Shown piece after piece: positions 1-5,884 of a stretch of 5,932 nt of DNA. Positions within the stretch are counted from its first letter, which is position 1. Each line of letters begins with the position of its first letter. The stretch lies in assembly GCA_009782665.1 (NCBI GenBank), contig WRIP01000089.1:1-5932 (forward strand), read 5' to 3'. The position numbers and the translations under genes were made by a program. The notes under the pieces are model-generated. The model searched no databases. It was not told where the DNA came from and saw nothing but the letters and a program-made list of their open reading frames with translations. This DNA is from Oscillospiraceae bacterium (GTDB taxonomy: Bacteria; Bacillota; Clostridia; Oscillospirales; Ruminococcaceae).

Positions 1-421
1 TAAGAACGTCTTTGCAAGATACGGAGTAGAACAATCCTCTCTGGAAGAAATCGCTTCTTTGTGTGACTATGTCACCCTACATACTCCACTTAATGATGAA
101 ACACGTGGTATGATCGACAAGCAGTTCCTGTCAAAAATGAAACCCACCGCCTTTCTTATCAACACCAGTCGTGGTCCAGTAGTTAACCAAACCGACCTAT
201 ATGAAGCCTTGTCGGAGAACCTCATTGCCGGAGCAGGTATTGATGTCTTTGATGAAGAGCCAATCGCAAAGGACAATCCGTTGCTGGAGTTGGATAACAT
301 CATGCTGACCCCTCATGTCGCATACAATACAAGGGAAGCAAATATCCTCTCTTCTGAGATTCTAATAGATAACCTGACTAAAGCATTGAACAAAGAATAC
401 TGTGAAGATATAGTTAACTAA
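1..421 (+). CDS. D-isomer-specific 2-hydroxyacid dehydrogenase, C-terminal part (5' end outside window)
   Basis: NAD-dependent oxidoreductase of the D-2-hydroxyacid dehydrogenase family, which interconverts a 2-oxoacid and a D-2-hydroxyacid in the cytoplasm. The frame is open from base 2 (base 1 is the last base of a codon) to TAA at 419-421, giving 139 residues of a family usually about 310-340 long. The visible part is the second half of the nucleotide-binding domain and the C-terminal return to the catalytic domain. The three catalytic residues are present: Arg in NTSRG (codon 170-172), Glu in DVFDEEP (second E, codon 257-259) and His in LTPHVA (codon 314-316). The GxGxxG cofactor loop lies upstream of the window. 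The active-site pattern places the family with confidence but not the substrate; D-lactate, glycerate/hydroxypyruvate and phosphoglycerate enzymes share these motifs. The tail after TPHVA is short and the gene ends soon after, so there is no C-terminal ACT domain like that of many SerA enzymes. No T-tailed terminator follows directly. Confidence 0.93.
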   Translation, partial: KNVFARYGVEQSSLEEIASLCDYVTLHTPLNDETRGMIDKQFLSKMKPTAFLINTSRGPVVNQTDLYEALSENLIAGAGIDVFDEEPIAKDNPLLELDNIMLTPHVAYNTREANILSSEILIDNLTKALNKEYCEDIVN

Positions 422-517
422 GCGACAGTGACTGTAGTTAGGCAAGCCAAACAATAACATCTAATACCTTACAGTGTTTTGCAAGCTACTATTAGGTATG
501 GTGAATTAACTATATCT

Positions 518-547
518 TTGACATACACCGGACAGTAGAATAACTAT
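518..547 (+). promoter_or_regulatory. Possible vegetative promoter of the moxR operon
   Basis: A perfect -35 box TTGACA sits at 518-523. With an 18-base spacer the -10 position would be AACTAT at 542-547, which matches TATAAT at only three of six positions but keeps the important second A and final T. Transcription would then start around 553-556, at the foot of the 553-582 hairpin, and leave a leader of about 140 bases before moxR. The weak -10 makes this a tentative call; activation by a regulator, or a different promoter nearer the gene, are alternatives. Confidence 0.35.
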
Positions 548-552
548 CTTGT

Positions 553-582
553 GGGGATATCTACAGCACTGTATGTATCCCC
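553..582 (+). other. Imperfect hairpin in the moxR leader region
   Basis: GGGGATA (553-559) pairs perfectly with TATCCCC (576-582). Inside lie one T-G wobble (560/575), one C/T mismatch (561/574) and a second 4-bp stem TACA/TGTA (562-565 and 570-573) around the loop GCAC. No T-run follows on either strand, so it does not look like a standard intrinsic terminator. If the TTGACA promoter upstream is real, the stem would sit at the very 5' end of the transcript, where such stems can protect mRNA. A protein-binding operator is an alternative. Confidence 0.5.
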
Positions 583-613
583 CTCATATATGTAACGCTA
601 AGAAAGTCATTCA

Positions 614-632
614 TGTTCCTGTGTCTGGAACA
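614..632. promoter_or_regulatory. Perfect 6-bp dyad upstream of moxR, possible operator
   Basis: TGTTCC (614-619) and GGAACA (627-632) are exact reverse complements separated by seven bases. A 19-bp dyad of this size and spacing fits binding by a dimeric repressor. The right half also overlaps a weak possible promoter (GGAACA as -35, 18 bases, TATCAT at 651-656, five of six matches to the -10 consensus). The half-sites are in the opposite orientation to Gram-positive LexA boxes (GAAC-N4-GTTC), so that regulator is not indicated. No specific binding protein can be named. Confidence 0.3.
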
Positions 633-692
633 GAAATCACTAAAGATACATATCATATATTCCATATATATTGTAATAGAAGGAGATAGAAA

Positions 693-1637
693 ATGGCGAA
701 TACAGAGGTTTTGGATAGAGTACGCGAGAACATCTCTAAGGTTGTTGTAGGAAAGGAATCCGCTATCGACCTTATGCTCTGTACCATGCTTTGCGGAGGA
801 CATCTACTAGTGGAGGATGTTCCGGGAATCGGTAAGACTACCCTCATACGTTCGTTAGCACAAAGTATCAGTGCGGACTTTAAAAGGATACAGTTTACTC
901 CGGATCTCTTACCAAGTGACATTACCGGCTTCAGCATGCCGGATATGAAGAGTGGGGAAAACAGGTTTGTTCCGGGTGGAATAATGAGTCAAATTGTCAT
1001 CGCTGATGAAATAAACCGTGCCTCTCCCAAGACACAAGCTGCCTTGCTGGAGTGTATGCAGGAGAAGCAGGTCACGGTTGACGGTATCACCTATCCTATG
1101 TCGGACATGTTTATGGTGCTCGCAACCCAAAATCCCGTAGAGTATACCGGGACATATCTGTTACCGGAAGCACAACTTGACAGATTCATGATGTGTATAA
1201 ATTTAGGTTATCCTACGGCAGAAGAAGAAAAAGAGATAATGATCAGATTTGAGTCTATTGAGCAGCCGACCGTTTCTGCGGTCGCTTCGGTCGAAGATAT
1301 ACTGACACTGAGGAAACAGGTCGATGAGGTCATCTGTACCGATGCCATTCGTGAATATATCATTCGAATTGTGGAAGCCACAAGAAACAACCGGTATCTA
1401 CAGCTCGGAATCAGTCCACGCGGTTCCTTGTGGTTACTGCGAGCCTCAAAAGCTTGGGCATTGATGCAAGACCGCGGTTATGTATTACCTGATGATATAC
1501 AGTTCTTGGCACCCGCAGTACTCTTACATCGTCTCATTACTAAACCCGAAGCGGTGCTCTCGGACATGGATTCAAGACGGATCCTGAGAAACATAATGTC
1601 GGTAACCGCTATACCAGCCGGAGTTTACAAAGAATGA
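693..1637 (+). CDS. MoxR-family AAA+ ATPase
   Basis: Cytoplasmic AAA+ ATPase of the MoxR type (314 residues, normal family length), a chaperone-like motor that uses ATP to remodel or activate partner proteins, usually encoded next to DUF58 or vWA partners. Motifs in order: Walker A EDVPGIGKTT (residues 41-50), Walker B IVIADEINRA (101-110), sensor 1 ATQNP (144-148), the family signature LPEAQLDRF with a candidate arginine finger (157-165), and sensor 2 GISPRGS (239-245). The helical lid follows to the C-terminus. All key nucleotide residues are intact, so the protein should be active. The ATG start at 693 is supported by AGGAG at 681-685, seven bases upstream, and by the family-typical N-terminus ending in VVVGKE before Walker A. 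Its last bases overlap the DUF58 start codon, so the two are translationally coupled. The order MoxR-DUF58-transglutaminase matches B. subtilis yeaC-yeaD-yebA, which makes it a yeaC-like gene; the client protein is unknown. Confidence 0.95.
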   Translation: MANTEVLDRVRENISKVVVGKESAIDLMLCTMLCGGHLLVEDVPGIGKTTLIRSLAQSISADFKRIQFTPDLLPSDITGFSMPDMKSGENRFVPGGIMSQIVIADEINRASPKTQAALLECMQEKQVTVDGITYPMSDMFMVLATQNPVEYTGTYLLPEAQLDRFMMCINLGYPTAEEEKEIMIRFESIEQPTVSAVASVEDILTLRKQVDEVICTDAIREYIIRIVEATRNNRYLQLGISPRGSLWLLRASKAWALMQDRGYVLPDDIQFLAPAVLLHRLITKPEAVLSDMDSRRILRNIMSVTAIPAGVYKE

Positions 1638-2887
1638 ACACACGAAGGATATTCATCATAATACTTGGTATAGTTGCGTTGGCTGCAGGATTAATTTCCG
1701 GATATCGGATTTACTACGGAGTCTTTATGATAATGTGTTTGACGGTAGTTTTTTCAGGTATCTATACTCTACTCATTTTCTTAACCTTGAGATACAGCCA
1801 GAGTATTTCGGAGAATATCATAGCTAAAGGTAGTGAACTATCCTTGAAGATACATCTGCAAAATAATCTTCCTCTTTCAATCCCTCGGCTGGTATTCCGA
1901 TACAATATGACCGAGTGCAGTATCGCTGAACTACACCAAGACAAACAGATCTGGCTGAGACCGTTTGGTAACTCATACAGTGAATTCAATTTCAATGCTG
2001 AGTATTCTGGGAACTTCACCATAGGACTTGTTTCGATTACCGTTTACTGTCCCTTCGGACTATATAAAATATCTATTGATATGAAACGTTTTCGGTTTCT
2101 TAAACCCATAAACTTAGTGGTGCTGCCGGCAGTTAATACACCGGATAATATCAATCTAAACAGTATGATGAGTGAAGGTAACAACCATCTATATCATCAG
2201 TTGCATGAGAACAGCATTCAGGTAGACCATCCAAAGAAGTATACCTACGGGGATACCCTCCGGAGTATTCATTGGAAGCTCAGCATGCGTACCGGTGAGC
2301 TTTACTCCAAAAAATATGAGGAAACCTCTCAGCCCTCCCTGACATTGTTACTTGATTGTTATGAGCATGGATATATCGGACTAGATGCTATAAAAATTGA
2401 AGATACTCTAGCTGAGTCATCGTCAACAATACTAAACTATGCACTTAATAATAATCTATCGACCCGTCTGATTGCATATTCAAATAGTGTAGTACGAATA
2501 AATGGCAACTCTACGCTTGATTTCGGACGCTTTATGGAGAGTATGGCTAACATCTCATACCATAGTAATAGTTCAATCGTCGACGTGTTACAGATAGAGT
2601 TGATTACCGGGAGTACTCTTTCAATTACGAGCGGTAGCGATCGAGCAAATATATCTGAAGGAATAAACGGTGGTGTTATCCTCATCACCACTAATATCCC
2701 TTCAGCCCTCTTCGATGAGTTGGTTTGGCTCAAAACATACGGTATTAATATACGAGTCATATACATCAGTTTGTATGGGTTGCGTGGGAATATGACCAAA
2801 ACCATTAATGAACTGACCAACGCGGGAGTCGGTACGGTTCATCTTACGGTTGAGGATGATGTATTACTGTCAGTGGAGAAACTATGA
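1634..2887 (+). CDS. DUF58 membrane-anchored protein (YeaD-like)
   Basis: DUF58-family protein of 417 residues, the usual membrane partner of MoxR ATPases; its biochemical role is not established. Two hydrophobic segments (about 6-22 and 26-52) anchor the N-terminus. A beta-rich region follows, with the diagnostic DUF58 motif at 203-230: YTYGD, then LRSIHWKLSMRTGEL and KKYEE. The DUF58 block leads into a vWA-like strand LTLLLDCY (236-243). Asp241 is at the metal-site position, but the DxSxS serines of a full MIDAS are missing, so metal-dependent ligand binding like that of classical vWA domains is doubtful. The ATG overlaps the moxR stop as ATGA; GGAG at 1620-1623 lies ten bases upstream, and coupling with moxR probably drives initiation. 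Its own stop overlaps the next gene in the same way. By inference it tethers the MoxR ATPase to the membrane beside the transglutaminase. Confidence 0.92.
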   Translation: MNTRRIFIIILGIVALAAGLISGYRIYYGVFMIMCLTVVFSGIYTLLIFLTLRYSQSISENIIAKGSELSLKIHLQNNLPLSIPRLVFRYNMTECSIAELHQDKQIWLRPFGNSYSEFNFNAEYSGNFTIGLVSITVYCPFGLYKISIDMKRFRFLKPINLVVLPAVNTPDNINLNSMMSEGNNHLYHQLHENSIQVDHPKKYTYGDTLRSIHWKLSMRTGELYSKKYEETSQPSLTLLLDCYEHGYIGLDAIKIEDTLAESSSTILNYALNNNLSTRLIAYSNSVVRINGNSTLDFGRFMESMANISYHSNSSIVDVLQIELITGSTLSITSGSDRANISEGINGGVILITTNIPSALFDELVWLKTYGINIRVIYISLYGLRGNMTKTINELTNAGVGTVHLTVEDDVLLSVEKL

Positions 2888-5184
2888 AGACAACCACAGA
2901 GAGATATAAAAACAACCTGTGGCAGCTACTCATTTATCTGCTCACAGCACCCGGTATCTGTTACTGTATAATGAATGGATTAGGTTTTGAAGTTTCAGTT
3001 TTTGCTGTAACTCTGTGGCTCATTCTGGTCTTCGTATTATTAGAAATCTGCCTTATACGATGGTATATCCTGCCTTCACTTTTGGCTTTAGCTGCTGTGG
3101 TTATACTGATACTGCTGGCGAATCATAATGAAACAATATTTATGCTGACAGAACGGTTTCAATCTCTCTTCATATATCTGAGTAATCCCATTCCGAAAGA
3201 TCCCGACAATTACATCCTTTTACTACCAATGCTTATGTTAGCACTGACAGCTGTCGGTTCGATTACATATGTGTTTGTCTCAAAACTGACTACCTTCCTT
3301 CCGCTTGGTATAGCGATTATCTGCTTCTATGCCTATACACAGATGCTTTTTTGGCAAGATACATATGTTCCAACAATGCTGGCCGTCATTGCCGTCTTCA
3401 TCAAGATGAGCTATGCATATTACGGTCGTCATGAAGCACTGCCATCCGCTAGTATACTACTGACCCCGGCTATCATAATTCTACTTTCGATACTGTTTAC
3501 ATCAAGCAGTATCAAGGATACTAAATATCCAGTGGAGAGAACCTGGCGTTGGCTGCGTATGATATCGGCTGACATCAACGATGCTATGGTTAACGAGACT
3601 GGTTTGCGAGTTATCTCGATGCCAAGGGATCTGTTCAACACCGAGAAGGCAGGTGTTTCGATGGAGGGAGGACCACTCAATCCTGATGAGAATCCCTTCC
3701 TGCTGGTAGATGCACCGAACAATACCCTACTTAGGGGTAGTATTCAGAATTACTATACCGGATACAGCTGGCAGAATACCGTACCAAAAACACAGCATCG
3801 GTTTGAGAGTAATATGTGGCAGAAGCAGATGGATACTACCTTTTCACTTGAGATATCTATGTGGGATGAAATACCCCGTGAACTGCAGCGTATGCTATCG
3901 ATTGACTCGGTCATACGGGTGCAACATCTACGGCAGGATACCTCCACCCTTTATGGAGCCGGTCGTGTTTACGATGTAAAGAGTAATGTAGGTGATACTA
4001 TCATCCCTTACTTCGACATGAACGGAGATATGTTTTCAAAATACTATGTCAATGCACGCGCTTCATACAATATTAAGACCTACCTCATAAACTATGACTC
4101 ACCTCGTTTCGATGAACTCATGTCTGATATTTCACTTCACCCGATCAGCGATCCCTACATTAAGAAAAACTATCTGCAACTTCCCGAAGCATTACCGAAA
4201 AACATATATAGCCTGACCGAACGACTGACACGAGATAAGCTCAGTGAATATGATAAGGCGATTGCCATCCGTAACTATCTACTTAACTTCTCATACAGCC
4301 TCGCACCTCCTTTGGTACCCGACGATTCAGATTTCGTCGACTACTTCCTGCACACCAGAGAAGGATACTGCGTGTACTTTGCTTCGACCATGGCAGTAAT
4401 GGCACGAAGTGCTGGTATCCCATCACGATATGTTCAGGGCTTCTATGTTCCAGAGCACCCATACGGGCGATCGGTATATCTGACCGGTGAGAATGCGCAT
4501 GCATGGGCTGAGTTATACTTCGAGGGTATCGGTTGGATACCCTTTGATGCGACACCGAGAGACAGTATGTCAGAGATACTCTCTGTCTCGGATGATTCGG
4601 TATTCATACCGATATTCCCGACCGAACCTGTTCTTGAATCATCCGAACAACATCCCTTTGATCTGTTTCCGATTGAGCAAGACAACGATTCACCAAGCAG
4701 TACCAAAACAGCAAAAACTATTATTGTTACACTGATTGTACTCATCGTCGTTATATTTTTACTGCTACCGATAATGTTACTCAGAAGAGATCTATCAGAG
4801 AAATATATCGCATTGAACTACCCCGATATCAGGTTGAGACTTGAAAAATACTACGAGAATGCTCTACAGGTAATCTCAGATATTAATAAAGATATTCAAT
4901 TGGGAGATACTCCATATATGGTAGCTGCACAAACCTCTGCTCTTTCTTACGAGAACAGGGATAATTTCCGAGAGCTGACGGAATCTGTAGTCCGTATGCG
5001 ATATGCTAACATCCTGCCAACCGACTTCGATATCTCAAGAGCAGACCATATTACTAATGAGATAGAACGAGAGTATCGTACACTAAAAGGATTCATATAT
5101 TATTACCGAGTACGTCTGTTTAATACTAACGTATTCAGAAAAACTCAAGTCCGTTATTACAGAAGGGTAAAACTCATCACCTGA
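2884..5184 (+). CDS. Membrane-bound transglutaminase-like protein with DUF4129-like tail (YebA/TgpA type)
   Basis: Large membrane protein (766 residues) of the TgpA/YebA type. About seven hydrophobic helices occupy the N-terminus (near 13-30, 36-58, 60-79, 110-131, 135-156, 160-178, 186-206). Positive residues (K/R near 2-9, 59, 134, 182) fit an inside N-terminus, which places residues 207-610 outside the membrane. The motif LRGSIQNYYTGYSWQN (283-298) resembles the xLRG...YxGxxW region seen before the catalytic domain in this family. The transglutaminase core spans about 440-560 with an intact triad: Cys496 in REGYCVYFAS, His539 in NAHAWAEL and Asp555 in WIPFDATP. An acidic, Ser/Pro-rich linker (about 560-610) leads to an eighth helix (612-633), followed by RRDLSEK. 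The cytoplasmic tail (640-766) has DUF4129-like features (LGDTPYMVA, then RELTESVVRMRYANI). The family cleaves or cross-links amide bonds, but the substrate here is unknown. The ATG overlaps the DUF58 stop; GGAG at 2875-2878 lies five bases upstream. Last gene of the operon, followed by a terminator. Confidence 0.93.
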   Translation: MKTTTERYKNNLWQLLIYLLTAPGICYCIMNGLGFEVSVFAVTLWLILVFVLLEICLIRWYILPSLLALAAVVILILLANHNETIFMLTERFQSLFIYLSNPIPKDPDNYILLLPMLMLALTAVGSITYVFVSKLTTFLPLGIAIICFYAYTQMLFWQDTYVPTMLAVIAVFIKMSYAYYGRHEALPSASILLTPAIIILLSILFTSSSIKDTKYPVERTWRWLRMISADINDAMVNETGLRVISMPRDLFNTEKAGVSMEGGPLNPDENPFLLVDAPNNTLLRGSIQNYYTGYSWQNTVPKTQHRFESNMWQKQMDTTFSLEISMWDEIPRELQRMLSIDSVIRVQHLRQDTSTLYGAGRVYDVKSNVGDTIIPYFDMNGDMFSKYYVNARASYNIKTYLINYDSPRFDELMSDISLHPISDPYIKKNYLQLPEALPKNIYSLTERLTRDKLSEYDKAIAIRNYLLNFSYSLAPPLVPDDSDFVDYFLHTREGYCVYFASTMAVMARSAGIPSRYVQGFYVPEHPYGRSVYLTGENAHAWAELYFEGIGWIPFDATPRDSMSEILSVSDDSVFIPIFPTEPVLESSEQHPFDLFPIEQDNDSPSSTKTAKTIIVTLIVLIVVIFLLLPIMLLRRDLSEKYIALNYPDIRLRLEKYYENALQVISDINKDIQLGDTPYMVAAQTSALSYENRDNFRELTESVVRMRYANILPTDFDISRADHITNEIEREYRTLKGFIYYYRVRLFNTNVFRKTQVRYYRRVKLIT

Positions 5185-5193
5185 TGAAATCAG
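5181..5193 (+). other. Small hairpin over the transglutaminase stop codon
   Basis: CTGAT (5181-5185) pairs with ATCAG (5189-5193) around a three-base GAA loop, and the TGA stop lies within the left arm. It is short and has no T-tract, so it is not the terminator, which lies about 16 bases further on. It may help shield the 3' end of the message, or it may be chance. Confidence 0.3.
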
Positions 5194-5208
5194 AATCTAT
5201 CAGCTACA

Positions 5209-5237
5209 GCCGCAGATAATCTTCTGCGGTCTTTTTT
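5209..5237 (+). terminator. Rho-independent terminator of the moxR-DUF58-transglutaminase operon
   Basis: CCGCAGA (5210-5216) and TCTGCGG (5223-5229) form a perfect 7-bp GC-rich stem with a six-base loop (TAATCT), extendable by one G-T pair (5209/5230), followed by CTTTTTT (5231-5237). It lies 24 bases after the transglutaminase stop and separates this operon from the heat-shock gene. The reverse strand has no matching T-run next to the stem, so it appears to work in one direction only. Confidence 0.92.
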
Positions 5238-5354
5238 ATCATTGAGCAGACATAAATTTGTAATGGTAGATCACGGCAAATATATTACCTCAGTCTGTGG
5301 AATATGCCTGAATTGATGAAATTGTAAACTTTCTGTGAACTTATACGGTTTTAG

Positions 5355-5383
5355 TTGACACTCATATTTTTCAGATGTATAAT
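5355..5383 (+). promoter_or_regulatory. Consensus vegetative (sigma-A/70) promoter of hsp20
   Basis: The -35 box TTGACA (5355-5360) and the -10 box TATAAT (5378-5383) are both exact consensus and separated by the optimal 17 bases. Transcription should start near 5389-5391, inside the left arm of the CIRCE operator. A perfect housekeeping promoter would be strong by default, which fits a gene kept silent by a repressor rather than one switched on by an alternative sigma factor. Confidence 0.93.
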
Positions 5384-5387
5384 TTCT

Positions 5388-5414
5388 TTAGCACTCTATG
5401 AGCGCGAGTGCTAA
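5388..5414. promoter_or_regulatory. CIRCE operator (HrcA binding site)
   Basis: TTAGCACTC (5388-5396), a nine-base spacer (5397-5405) and GAGTGCTAA (5406-5414) match the canonical CIRCE element exactly, with no mismatch in either arm. HrcA binds this site and represses transcription until heat stress titrates away its GroEL-dependent activity. It begins five bases after the -10 box and covers the expected start site, the standard position for HrcA repression. The transcript would also carry the element as a 5' stem-loop. The hrcA gene is not in this window. Confidence 0.97.
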
Positions 5415-5440
5415 TTTTAAGAATAAAGGAGTATACTACA

Positions 5441-5884
5441 ATGATGACTGTTGTCCCTTACAATCAATTCAGAAAGAACGACCTAATTCGCAACGCGAAC
5501 AATTTCAATGGATTTTTCAATCCGTTTGAAGATTTCTTCTCAAGTGGTCTATCAAGATCTCAATCATTCTTCAAGGTTGACATTCTAAACAAAGAAAATG
5601 AGTATGTCATTGAAGCCGATCTACCTGGAGTAGCCAAAGAAGACATCGACCTTAATATCGACGATAATATTTTGACTATTTCGGTTGAACAGCAGAAGGA
5701 AAAGACTTCCGAAGAGAAGAATTATCTCCACAAAGAGCGTTATGTGAGTTCCATGAAGAGACGCATTAATCTATCCGATGTGAAACTCGATGAGATTTCT
5801 GCAAAACTTGAAAACGGCGTACTTAACGTCACAGTTCCCAAGGACGACCCTTCAAATGGCATGCGGAAGATAGATATAGCTTAA
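5441..5884 (+). CDS. Hsp20/alpha-crystallin family small heat-shock protein
   Basis: ATP-independent holdase chaperone (147 residues, typical size) that forms oligomers in the cytoplasm and holds unfolding proteins for the DnaK or GroEL machines. The N-terminal arm is rich in Phe and Asn (FNGFFNPFEDFF, residues 22-33), as usual in this family. The alpha-crystallin domain starts around residue 44 (FKVDI), with the conserved ADLPGVAKEDIDLNI and NILTISVEQQ strands and the signature LENGVLNVTVPK near its end. The C-terminal IDI of RKIDIA is a candidate IxI oligomerisation motif. The ATG at 5441 is chosen because AAGGAG (5426-5431) lies nine bases upstream; a second ATG at 5444 is also possible. 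The frame is open further up to a GTG at 5408, but that codon is inside the CIRCE arm and lacks a ribosome site. The gene has its own promoter and HrcA operator and is not part of the upstream operon. Confidence 0.95.
   Translation: MMTVVPYNQFRKNDLIRNANNFNGFFNPFEDFFSSGLSRSQSFFKVDILNKENEYVIEADLPGVAKEDIDLNIDDNILTISVEQQKEKTSEEKNYLHKERYVSSMKRRINLSDVKLDEISAKLENGVLNVTVPKDDPSNGMRKIDIA

Larger units (their letters stand above)
422..692 (+). other. Non-coding region between dehydrogenase gene and moxR operon
   Basis: This 271-base stretch has no open frame with a plausible ribosome site. Its content, in order: a short palindrome ACAGTGACTGT (425-435); a weak 6-bp inverted pair ATACCT/AGGTAT (464-469 and 494-499); a perfect TTGACA box (518-523); a 30-base imperfect hairpin (553-582); a perfect dyad TGTTCC-N7-GGAACA (614-632); then an AT-rich run leading into the moxR ribosome site. 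Its length and structure suggest that the moxR operon starts here rather than being read through from the dehydrogenase gene. No rho-independent terminator with a T-tract is visible for the upstream gene. Confidence 0.8.

Noticed and set aside
464..499. ATACCT/AGGTAT inverted pair after the dehydrogenase gene
   Set aside because: Six pairs around a 24-base loop with no extension or T-run; too weak to call a terminator or operator.
553..582. Hairpin as a rho-independent terminator of the dehydrogenase gene
   Set aside because: No T-tract follows the stem on either strand and it lies about 130 bases after the stop codon.
672..677. TGTAAT as the moxR -10 box
   Set aside because: Transcription would start within the ribosome binding site, and no -35 box is found at the right distance.
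1268..1292. GACCG-N6-CGGTC hairpin with a repeated CGGTC inside moxR
   Set aside because: Only a 5-bp stem inside conserved-length coding sequence; such short pairings are expected by chance.
2437..2820. 127-codon antisense open frame within the DUF58 gene
   Set aside because: It is a shadow of a well-supported gene, shows no recognisable domain and no convincing ribosome site or promoter of its own.
3710..3979. 89-codon same-strand open frame inside the transglutaminase gene
   Set aside because: Out-of-frame overlap with a clear coding sequence; composition and content look random.
4443..4745. 100-codon antisense open frame opposite the transglutaminase core
   Set aside because: It lies opposite the catalytic His and Asp codons of the real gene and its translation has no recognisable family features.
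5408..5440. Eleven-codon N-terminal extension of hsp20 from GTG at 5408
   Set aside because: The GTG lies inside the right arm of CIRCE and has no ribosome site; AAGGAG at 5426-5431 clearly serves the ATG at 5441.
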